A DNA stretch of 30,686 bases. Origin: Bigelowiella natans CCMP2755 (Eukaryota; Cercozoa; Chlorarachniophyceae). The stretch's first letter is position 1. Every line of letters starts with the position of its first letter. The position numbers and the translations under genes were made by a program. The stretch is from contig ADNK01000199.1 of assembly GCA_000320545.1 (NCBI GenBank), forward strand, positions 2,501 to 33,186, read 5' to 3'. Below the pieces are notes generated by a model, which saw only the letters and a list, made by a program, of their open reading frames with translations, made no database searches and was not told the origin of the DNA. Positions 21,529 to 30,686 of this stretch are shown here, piece by piece.

Positions 21529-23592
21529 ATGCTGCCCCAAGTGCACTTCTGCGTAGCGTGGAGCTTGCTGTTTTCCATCAACTTGGTCTCTTCCTCTTCC
21601 AATGGGGAACCCAACATCAACGGTGTCATCGCATGGTTCAAAGCTGACAGTGTGGTCGGAAATGTCAGCGATCGTATCTCCACCTGGACTGACGATACCG
21701 GCAATTTAACCGTCACTCAATCCACATCATCGTACAAACCAACCTTAGTGGACGGGCTAAAGGGCCACAAGGCTGTAGAGTTCAACCGAAATCGCATGAT
21801 CGGTCCAGCGAGCACCAACATTTTTATGTCGGCAACAGGCATGACCTTGTTCGCCGTTGTTCATGACCTGCAACCCTGCAACTATGCCTATGCAGAGAGT
21901 GACGGGAAAAGGATTATTGGTATAGGCCATTATGGTGACAAGGGGATATCTGTATCTGCATGTGCTGAACATGCGTGCCTCATTACTCCAACGAACTTTG
22001 GTGGCGTAAAAACAACATCCTCATTGCCTAGTCTTGGAGATCAGCTCGGCTACGTCATCTCCTACGAGATTAATTCAACAGGTGGCTGGCAAGCTATTGA
22101 AACTGCAGGGGTTACAGCCACTAGCTCGATGAGTTTCACTGACTTTTCAACGGGGATCCACACATGTTGTCCATTTACTCTGGGATCCCAATCTAAATCC
22201 GGATATCTTGAAGCACAGAGCCGTTTCTTTTTCGGAAAGCTATCAGAGCTAATAATCTATGGGCGCGCCTTAGCTTCCGACGAGAAGCTCCAAGTTCAAT
22301 CCTATCTCGAGGAAAAATTTACGTCAGTAACCCCTTCTCCTAGTGGAAGCCCAAGCAGAAGCCCAAGCAGAAACCCAACAGCATCCCCATCTACTAGTTC
22401 CAGTCCGAGTACGAATCCAAGTACGAGCCCGAGCTGCAATCCCATTTTGAATCCTACTTTTAACCCGAGTATATCTCCATCGCTCGGTCCAAGCATTTCT
22501 ACTAGTTCCAGCCCGAGTACGAATCCAAGTGCAAGCCCGAGCTGCAATCCTACTTTAAATCCTACTTTTAACCCGAGTATGTCTCCATCGCTCGGTCCAG
22601 CCATTTTTACTAGTTCCAGCCCGAGCTGCAATCCTACTTTAAATCCTACTTTTAACCCAAGTATATCCCCGAGTTGGACACCTACCAAGTCTCCATCACT
22701 CGGCCCGTCCCATGTTCCCTCTTTGAGTCCAACATTAACTTCGTGTCCCTCGTTTGCTTCTTCTTCAGAGCCTTCTTCCTGCCCTTCGTCTGCTCCATCC
22801 ATTAGTATTTATAGCATCACACGCTCTCTCCAGGAGTCATGCGTAAGGATTCATGGTCCAAACACCTTCCTCGTCAGCGATGGCTTGACAGTGACGTTCT
22901 CCCTCACGTGCGCAACGCTTAGTAGTAGCGTGGTAGAACCACGGCTATTCAGCTGGAAATACCGAACACTTAATATGTCCGCCCCCCCCCTTTCTATGAG
23001 CGTGCAAGACCGCCAGAGCTCATGGGCAGGAGACGTCCTACAGCTTGCCGAGTCGGACTTAGATTCAATGTTTGCGAGTGGTAGTCATGTTTCAGCCGAT
23101 ATCGAAGTCCAGGCGTGTGTTCGTCTTAATGTTTCGAGTCTGCATCCAGGAGAACTCCGAATCTGTTTGGCGACTAACATCACCGCACAGCGTCACTTTG
23201 CTCCCACCATCACCCTTGAGGGCTTTGGAAGCTTAGTCTCATCTGGGCGAGAAGTCGTGCTAGCTGCAAGCGTGAATCACCACGTTGAGACCACAAACGC
23301 TAGTTTGTCCTTGGCAGACATCGCATCCTTTTCTTACCAGTGGACTATGCGACGGCTTGCGAACAGCGAAACTGCCCGCCCCGGCGCAGATATCAATTTG
23401 GTTGATATACCATCATCACAGTCGATTATTCTTAGGATTCCAAAGCACATGTTGGAGCCACAAGAAAGCTACAAAATCAGTTTCGAGGCAAACATGACCA
23501 AAGTGTACGGGATGAGCCGTGGCGTGGTGTCATTCTCGGTAATGAAGTACGGAGTATAAATCTCGTTATTAAAACTGTACAGACGTCAATTA

Positions 23593-23638
<46 letters not shown>

Positions 23639-24434
23639 TGTGGTATACACTAGTGTATGTGCGGGGGTGTGTGCGAACTTGTTTAAACGTTGTATGAAAG
23701 CAGTCGATACATACTGTGTTGGAAATGTGCATTAGGACGTACTAAGGACAATCGCCCGTGACGTTGTAGCAGGGGTCCATGGAATCTCTGAGTTTCAGAA
23801 GATTCCGGCTGACATGGCCCTTCGTTTAGATGGTGGTTTGGCGTCTCATGACCCCGAGGACGCACCCAACAGCACTTGGATCTTTCAATGGGCCTGTGTT
23901 AACCACACAGTGGCACAGCAGACGACATGCTCAGGTGCAGAAGTGACTCAAAGTGGTGCTGTCTATGCTCTCCCAGCTGAGGCGATAGCGTATTCATCCA
24001 TTCTGAACGTCACGCTAAATTTCTCCGTTATTTCCAATGGAGGCATGTTGCGGCGTTCCAGCTTGTTCGAGGCGACTTTCAGTATAATCCCAAAGGGCTC
24101 TCCATCGCTGTTTATCACGGGAACGTCCTTTATCGTCTCGCAAGGAAGCAATCTCTCCCTAACCGCCAATTTAGATGGGGGCAACAATAGCGTCAACACT
24201 GCTTCATTAACTGCATACCGCTGGGAGATAAAGAGGAATTCGTCGTCATCATCTTTATCGTCACCATCTATCATTGATGCCAATACTGCCTCGATCGTTC
24301 TGCCTGTTTCTCATTTGGTAGACATTGCGCAACCACAGCAGAAAGAGGTGGCTATCACTGCTATTGCAATTCAGGATTCTGAAATAGCACGGTCTACGGT
24401 GCGTGCCGCATAGCACTGAGCAATGTTACACACA

Positions 24435-24508
<74 letters not shown>

Positions 24509-24862
24509 ATATAACTATATTGATATAATATTGTGTGCACATGCCTACTACTCAATATTACTCACTTTAGTGAACCCTTTACATCTTCTATATGGAAGAT
24601 ATCTGAATATGACTCGAACATGCTCTCGGCACAGGTGGCGGTCAAGATTATAGAGGTTCCGGAAATCAAATCGATCCGGATTAGCCCCTTAGAGGGGATT
24701 GCGTACACGTCTCGATTCAAAGCATCTGCTTCTGTGATCATCTTAGATTTGAAATCCGCACCGGCTCTCACGTCTTTCTCATTCTACTCCCAAAATAGCA
24801 GCCAGTCAGATTTGAAAGTCCTATGTACGTTTTCTTTGTCCACAGGTTCTCTCTCTCTCTCT

Positions 24863-24911
<49 letters not shown>

Positions 24912-25021
24912 TCTCTTTCACTCTCCCTTTTGACTTTCACATCCTCAAGTTTGAGAAAAGACCCGAAGTGACTGCCTACTCGTATGTGTTTCTCTTCCTA
25001 CTCTCTCTTTCTCTTTCTCTC

Positions 25022-25071
<50 letters not shown>

Positions 25072-25569
25072 ACTCTCCCTCTTTCCCTACACTTGCAGAG
25101 TGCACATTCTCCTTGCCTCCAGGAAATCATAGCATTGTTGTCAAAGTCAAAGACAACATAGGCGGCGTTTCGCAGGCGCAATTTGGCCCCATTCTAGTAC
25201 GAGCTGCTATATTTCCAGATTTTGAGCCGCAGAGCGCTGCATGTACTCCAGCGTCTCGGGCAGTATTCACCCTCCGCAAAATGACCGAAGGCAGCTTTCC
25301 ATCAATTCAAGATGACAGCCTACTTGCTGGAGAGCAAGCTTCGGTTTGTAGGAGCCTCAACCTGACGTTGAATGTACTGTACAACCTCGAACGGATAAGT
25401 GACGTGCTAAATCTCGCCCGGATGGCTCTGGACACCATAGATTCTATTCCGATTGACAATACTCTCCTGTCGCAATGTGTTGACTATGCTGGAGTATTGG
25501 GGTCGGTTACAACAACGACTGGTGGATCCAAAGGGTGCTCATGATAATATACAGACGAAAATATAATAC

Positions 25570-25606
<37 letters not shown>

Positions 25607-26052
25607 GCGCGTGAGCGTGTGTGTGTGTGTGTTACATATGTTTTAGTGTGTATGCACACATGTACATATGCGCGTCACTCCAACATGTAAAATAAATTCT
25701 AAATGACCCTTATTCGTTTTTGTTCTTTCCTGTTATAGGTGTTCGAGCAATGCATCCTTAGTTACGCTATCTTCAGATTTATGGGGCATCGTAAGCACCT
25801 ATGTGGAAAGACTTGCATTCATTACTGATATTGCAGCAGGAGAAGAGAGCCTCATGGTAGCGGAAGTTATCAAGGAATCGGTCGAAGCTCAGTCCTTTCA
25901 AGGTCGGGGATGTAGCAGCTTTATAACTAGCCATGTTATTCAAGCACGAATACAATCAAGCTCTAAACAATTTCTTGGTCTTTCAGATACATAGCTGCTG
26001 CTTGTATACAGACACATACCCACGCGCGCGCGAAGCAATAGAGAAAGACACA

Positions 26053-26108
<56 letters not shown>

Positions 26109-28683
26109 TCAAAACTGCATCATGAAGTGGAAATGATTGATAAAAACGTTTGTGATATATAACTAAAATAACAAAACAACTATTGACACGTTTGAAAGAT
26201 GGGGTAAAAAGCACTGCCCAAGTAAAGCTCGTACTCGATGCGGTAGACTCGATCACAGTCAATGCAGAACCGTTAGAGCTTGCAGCGGATTTAGGCCGTA
26301 GGCTTGCTGATTCTTATGCAGCGATTTTAATGAAATCCGACTCAGCATTGGACTCGGTGTCTGAATTACCACCCTGCTCTGTCGGAGATCAATCAGTAGA
26401 TTCCATGGATTTGCTCCTGCAAAAGGCTGGGAAAACCTCCCCCCCTCAATCTAATGCTGGCGAGATTAAGTTCCGAACATCCAGTTTTAATGCGTCTACA
26501 AGTAGCGTGTTTGCAGATGAGGTTAGTACTTCTGGTGCATCATCTTCCGGATTGCACGTCTCCATTGGGTCCACATCGACGAAATCCTCCAGAATTGGAT
26601 ATCAGCGACCGAGGAATGTTCTCACTCTTCTTCAACTCCCTGCGGAATTGATTGCCCAATGCCGGCAGCAGACCATCAATACGGTGGTATTTGCGTCTGA
26701 CGTGGCCTCTGTCAACTTCTACAACTTGTCCGGCACTCGTTTGTTGTCCCGTAGTGGTTCTCACGATCACGATTCTGGTAGCAACGTCACCATTGCTCTA
26801 AGTTCAGAGAGAATGGCGGCGAACTGCGGACTCCGAAGGGTCTGCAGCTTTTGGGATCCCTTGCTACGGATATGGAACAGTGAGGGGTGCACGTACAACG
26901 GCACGGACCTTGATGGCCTCCACATCTGTGCTTGCAACCACCTCACTGAGTTTGCATTACTTGCCGACCAGATGAGTTGTTCCCCGGAGGAAAATGATGT
27001 CGAATCGGGGTACTGGGGATTGACGGGTGTGCTTTTAGCCATTGCATTAGCGGCCTTGCTGCAGCTTGCTAGACTGGCTCAAGGTGGTTTCAAGAAGATG
27101 AACGTAGTCTGGGTCCACATTTTTGTACTAGCTGTGGCTATAATCAGGGCTGTGAGCGTGTTGATGGTAAGCGACAAACAATTTACACTTGCCATAGTAG
27201 TGTGCTGTGCTGATATATGCTAGATTCAATTATTTTTAAAGGCAAAGTATGCATTAATTCCTCACCTTAGTTTCCTGCATCCCCCCTCTTTCTCTCACTC
27301 TCCCCCTCTTTTTCTCTGTAATTTCGCATATGTGTACCTAGGAGAGAGAGGTTGCGGGTGGAAGGAGGGGGGGGTAGTAGTAATGAGGGAAAGTTTTTAT
27401 GCTCAAGAACACAAACACTGTATCATCTAATGCAATGCCACACTCACACACAACCATACACAATCACACACACACACACACACACACAGACAGACAGACA
27501 GACACACACACACGCACAGGTTTCGCGGTTGATTGCTACTTTCGAGCAGAGCAGCATGCACTATGGCATTACGCTGGGTATAGTAGCCCTACCCTATATC
27601 TTGAGCTACTATCTATACAGCCTAATTTTGTTCCAGTGGGTGTGCTTGGTGCATAACTCACGACTTTCGAAAAATCCTTTTGAGAACTTCAAGAAGCGGT
27701 ATAGAGCGACTGCCACCTCCATGGGGGGGGGGATACTGGTTGTCGGGATCCTGTTTTTCGCAATAAATCTCCAGCCATGGATTGTAGCAAGCGTCATCGT
27801 CGGCCTCTCTCTAGTATTTATACTTGGATTTTTCATTTACGGGGTGACTCTTTCATCAATGGTATTAGAGAATCTAAGTGACAAACTAAAGGCTCAGAGA
27901 TTCGAGCGTATGGTTTACTGGATTACGGGGTCTATGTTCCTCAGCTGTTGTTGCAACCTGATAATGCTCGTCGGAAAGGAGATGTACATATTCTTACTCT
28001 TCTCTCTATGTTTAGATGCGTCTAGCCTTGCTGCGGTTCTCTACATGTTTAAAGATACCGTCCGTAAGATAGCTGGAAGTTCGGTTGAGAGCAGCAGCAG
28101 TAGAGGCATTGGGAGGAGGGTGTCACGTCGCAATGCCAGGAGATCAGGGGATACTCGTACCCAAGAGTCAATACCTATGGGGTTCATCAGTAGGCCTCGA
28201 GTGCAGATGTCCATCAGCAACACGAGAAACCTGCATTCCACTGCGGCCTACACCAGAGGCAGGATCTCATCGATAAACCAGCAGCGAGGAAGGATCATGT
28301 CGATAGATCAGCCGCGGCATCATTCCTACATGTTAGAACAATCGAAGTCATTATCAAGGCCGACAAGTCAGCTAGCCTCCTCGATATTAGGATCATCAGA
28401 GAATCGGAGATTGGTAGATGAGTCAACTCCAAGGGTGGGATCGGACGTCAAGCGAAGATTAACAAACACGGACTCTAATATTAGCTTTGCAAGTTCTCAT
28501 ATCTCGGTTCCTTCCACCACAAGCACGCGTAGAAGTGCAATCGACATGAAACCTCCTCTCCGCTCACCAATCATCATGGGATCCAGTGCCGCCCCAGGTG
28601 GAAGCACGTCAATCGTGAAAAATGCGTCCCTTGATACAGGCGAAGTTGAATCAGAGGAACAATGGAAAAACTATGCTATCTAG
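21529..28683 (+). CDS. LamG-like / REJ / GPS / seven-transmembrane receptor-like protein
   Basis: Exons: 21529-23538, 23736-24398, 24635-24845, 25099-25534, 25739-25902, 26199-27166, 27520-28683 (stop). They total 5616 nt (1871 residues). ATG 21529 starts a signal peptide (MLPQVHFCVAWSLLFSINLV). Residues about 28-263 form a LamG/ConA-like domain (GVIAWFKADS, RFFFGKLSELIIYGRALASD). Residues 264-424 are Ser-Pro/Asn-Pro repeats. Residues about 425-1110 resemble receptor-for-egg-jelly modules (FSYQWTMR, AYRWEIK, CTFSLPPGNHSIVVKVKDNI). A GPS motif lies near residues 1371-1416: CSFWD, W, GC, then CACNHLTEFALL, with the four Cys and the HL/T autocleavage site. Seven hydrophobic helices follow (TM1 GYWGLTGVLLAIALAALLQL, TM2 VVWVHIFVLAVAIIRAVSVL, TM7 FLLFSLCLDASSLAAVLYMF), then a Ser/Arg-rich tail of about 160 residues. 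No PLAT domain or polycystin channel is seen. The junction at 24845/25099 is uncertain. It is likely a surface receptor, possibly adhesion-GPCR-like; the helices also faintly resemble the TOM1/THH1 family. Confidence 0.85.
22393..22680 (+). repeat. 108-bp in-frame minisatellite encoding Ser-Pro-rich linker
   Basis: Units begin with ACTAGTTCCAG at 22393, 22501 and 22609, an exact 108-bp period. The third unit is shortened near its start by about 24 bases. The length keeps the frame, adding 36 residues per unit (SPSTNPS, NPTLNPTFNPS, SPSLGPS). Confidence 0.9.
23599..23637. repeat. (GT)n microsatellite in intron of gene 7
   Basis: GT run in the intron 23539-23735. Confidence 0.9.
24438..24504. 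repeat. (CA)n(TA)n compound microsatellite
   Basis: CA units followed by TA units in the intron 24399-24634. Confidence 0.9.
24847..25070 (+). repeat. Two (CT)n tracts in one intron of gene 7
   Basis: CT runs at about 24847-24911 and 25003-25070 with a 90-base non-repetitive island between them, leading to the acceptor CTTGCAG at 25098. The island could hide a small exon. Confidence 0.85.
25573..25635. repeat. (AT)n and (GT)n microsatellites
   Basis: AT run 25573-25601 and GT run to about 25632 in the intron 25535-25738. Confidence 0.85.
26049..26106. repeat. (CA)n(GA)n compound microsatellite
   Basis: CA then GA units in the intron 25903-26198, the same arrangement as at 5881 and 13551. 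Confidence 0.9.
27464..27518. repeat. (CA)n with (CAGA)n core, ending at a splice acceptor
   Basis: The repeat runs directly into the acceptor CGCACAG of exon 27520-28683, so the repeat itself forms the 3' end of the intron. Confidence 0.85.
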
Positions 28684-29518
28684 GAGGAGTGTTGCTTTTT
28701 GCACTATGACATTCAATGCTGCATGGCTTGCATTATCATCATTGTACAAAGAATAGACACACTTGTCACGATCATGCTGTGCGCATAATTATTCAAAATA
28801 TCTTGGAGTCTTAAAATGAAATTGTTTGCATTTTAATACTGCGACGACTTCATTTATTGCAGTATCATGCATACAGTGCTTTCGAAAATGTTTAAAAAGT
28901 GACAGCAGCACATGTGCTTTATAGACAACGTAATATACTGTGTCTACTATGTGCTGCTGTCACTTTTTAAACTTTTGTGTGTGCACATGTTTCACTTTCA
29001 ACATGTGACGGTTTGCATGATTATGCATTCCCCTCCCTTGAAAACATCCCCCAAGTTTGAGCATAAGCAATCCAACATGATGCTATGAGCGCAACACAAA
29101 GAACTCAATGTTTTGCATTTCTTGTGATGTCAAATTTTTAATTAATATGCTAGCGCAGTTTTGTAGTTTGATTTTGCAATTTTTGCTCATGACAAGCTAG
29201 CAAGTCCAGAAGATAACTAGATGCCTGAACGTAGTCGACCCGGTCATTTTCTCAATGATCTAGCTACGTACAGATGATGCAGCTATCAGCATCAATTTGA
29301 CAACTTGCATGCGCCTATGTGTTGCACACACACGCACACACTGATCTAGGTATGCATGCAAACCACGTAATCATCGATCATGTAGCATGCACTGGCCTGC
29401 GTACGTGCAATGCAATACACCTAGACAACATGTGTCTTTCATTTTGCTGAAACAAAGTAGTGCGTCATCGAACAAAACAGTGAGCGTACAAGCACAAAAC
29501 ATGCTAATGTTTGATCCC
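28684..29518. other. 3' flank of gene 7
   Basis: No exon is recognised. It contains a perfect inverted repeat at 28890-28972 and is rich in TGCA-type words, as in the convergent spacers. Confidence 0.5.
28890..28972. repeat. Perfect 24-bp inverted repeat (hairpin)
   Basis: The arm 28890-28913 (GTTTAAAAAGTGACAGCAGC then ACAT) is the exact reverse complement of 28949-28972. The 35-base loop contains a second, inner pair TAGACA (28922-28927) / TGTCTA (28941-28946). Confidence 0.9.
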
Positions 29519-30000
29519 CTCCGCAGAGTAGGAGGCTATGATACCTCCTGTGTTGATTGTAACATCATCATCTGGGAATCAAGGCGGAGGCTGAGTCGTG
29601 AAAAGAGTCGCCGCATACGCACCGAGGACTAAAGATGTAGTTGAATGTAATCATCAGGGAATGTGCAAGCGTGAACACGTACGTGCAAAATACTCACAAC
29701 CACGAGTTTGATGGATATTTACGCACTAACATTCCAGATGGGGATCTAGGCATTTGGGATATCATCATTCAACTTGAGTCACTTGTTCTCACTCCCCAGC
29801 TTACATACAAGTACTGTATTTCAAATAAACATTATCAACAACAACATCATCTTCATCCTACCAATGAAGTACATCCCCGCGAGCAGATACCCCTTTCTCC
29901 GATTCAACACGGCCTTATTCAGCCTTCAAGGCCATATGAACGACGGCAGCAGTGACAGCGACGAGGACAACAGTGATGAGGATGGTGACGATGATGAATA
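29519..30000 (+). other. Exon-like stretches, gene unresolved
   Basis: A plausible acceptor (CCCCTCCGCAG, ending 29517) precedes an open stretch VGGYDTSCVDCNIIIWESRR that stops at 29632. A second open stretch at 29641-29818 reads EFDGYLRTNIPDGDLGIWD and ends at a possible donor GTACTG. A third, from about 29863, reads MKYIPASRYPFLRFNTALFS and then a Ser/Asp/Glu run. They could not be joined into one phase-consistent model, and the minus strand also has weak candidates (for example an exon ending at 29860). A gene running past the window is possible. Confidence 0.25.
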
Positions 30001-30103
30001 TGATAATGTAGACAATGATTCACATAGTAATTATTATATCTATATCAGCTATGGTGATAAATCACATGGTAACACGCATTCAAAACGCACACACGTACAG
30101 AGA

Positions 30104-30144
<41 letters not shown>

Positions 30145-30360
30145 GTGACGCCAAAATGAGCAACTGCCCCCCCCCTCCCCCTCTCCCCCGAACTCCTCTA
30201 AAGGCACCTTAATACTAGAGCAGAAGCAAGAAATAGGATGAATGAGTACGTGACTACACCGGCTTGGAATAACACAGCGATCTGAACCGTCATCTCATCA
30301 TCATCATCATTATCACAACCTCTGTCAACCTCCTCCTCCTCCTCCTCCTCATCTTCATCA
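30104..30360. repeat. (GA)n, (CAT)n and (CCT)n microsatellites
   Basis: GA run about 30104-30140, CAT units from about 30294 and CCT units at about 30330-30350. No exon is seen from 30150 to the window end. Confidence 0.8.
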
Positions 30361-30468
30361 TATCTTGCAAGTTACTTGATCAAACCATAGTTACCACCGT
30401 CGCTACTACTGCTACTACTACTTCTACTACGGTCGTCATGAGGCATTAGTGATTGAGTGAGCGAACGA

Positions 30469-30487
30469 GGGGGGGGGGGGGGGGGGG
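30469..30487. repeat. Poly-G run of 19
   Basis: Nineteen consecutive G residues, in non-coding DNA. Confidence 0.85.
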
Positions 30488-30586
30488 ACCTGCAAGGATG
30501 CATGATCGTCTATCATCACAGGAGCACCAACGGGATTGTGCATTGCCCAGGGCATCTGTGTGTGTGTATTTAATAAGCGCGCGCGC

Positions 30587-30589
<3 letters not shown>

Positions 30590-30656
<67 letters not shown>

Positions 30657-30686
30657 GTGTATGTGTGTGTGTGTGTGTGTGTGTGA
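30590..30686. repeat. (CA)n(TA)n(GT)n compound microsatellite at window end
   Basis: CA units to about 30621, TA units to 30651, then GT units to the end. CA and GT arms flanking a TA core could pair as a hairpin. Confidence 0.85.

Noticed and set aside
22302-22802. 166-codon minus-strand frame with LGLKVGFKVG repeats
   Set aside because: It is the antisense of the Ser-Pro minisatellite of gene 7; its periodicity is inherited from the coding strand.
1-30686. CRISPR arrays, tRNA/rRNA genes, insertion sequences or viral genes
   Set aside because: Repeats are simple microsatellites, a coding minisatellite or short diverged copies without spacer structure. No tRNA cloverleaf, rRNA segment, transposase or viral domain was recognised.

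Overview
The window is nuclear DNA of an intron-rich eukaryote, most likely a microbial alga or other protist. I lean to a stramenopile or similar 'chromist' because of the Ser-Pro-Ser/Asn-Pro-Ser repeat linker and the protein families present, but that is an inference. Nothing prokaryotic, viral, CRISPR-like or rRNA/tRNA-like was seen. Introns and intergenic DNA are packed with microsatellites, and most long open frames are only repeats read through. Real genes had to be rebuilt from short exons, using GT/AG borders, intron-phase agreement and protein-family motifs. All gene models below are manual splice models, not transcript-supported.

Layout: (1) 34-6187 (+), 5'-partial, an alpha-carbonic-anhydrase-related domain followed by a His/Asp-rich linker and a DUF1622-like membrane domain. 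(2) 9810-7421 (-), a 12-exon gene for an unrecognised 299-residue protein with an N-terminal membrane/signal segment. (3) about 10031-10707 (+), 3' part of an unrecognised gene. (4) 14183-11807 (-), an EF-hand protein with a TMEM65-type membrane domain. (5) about 14501/14678-18483 (+), a coiled-coil protein with a BPI/LBP-like (TULIP) lipid-binding domain interrupted by a long charged insert. (6) 20725-19637 (-), an unrecognised basic protein. (7) 21529-28683 (+), a 1871-residue receptor-like protein: signal peptide, LamG-like domain, SPS repeats, REJ-like region, GPS cleavage motif, seven membrane helices, Ser/Arg-rich tail. (8) 29519-30000, exon-like stretches without a resolved gene, then simple repeats.

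The seven resolved genes strictly alternate in strand, giving three head-to-head pairs (2/3, 4/5, 6/7) and three tail-to-tail spacers of 1.1-1.2 kb. Two of those spacers carry copies of the same short dispersed repeat. Downstream of gene 7 lies a perfect 24-bp-arm inverted repeat.

The most novel items are: the carbonic-anhydrase-related/DUF1622 fusion, which lacks two of three zinc histidines; the EF-hand/TMEM65 fusion; the LamG-REJ-GPS-7TM receptor without a visible PLAT domain; and the coiled-coil/TULIP protein with its charged insert. The genes share no obvious pathway, although three of them (CA-related, TMEM65, receptor) are membrane proteins plausibly linked to ion, carbon or surface sensing.
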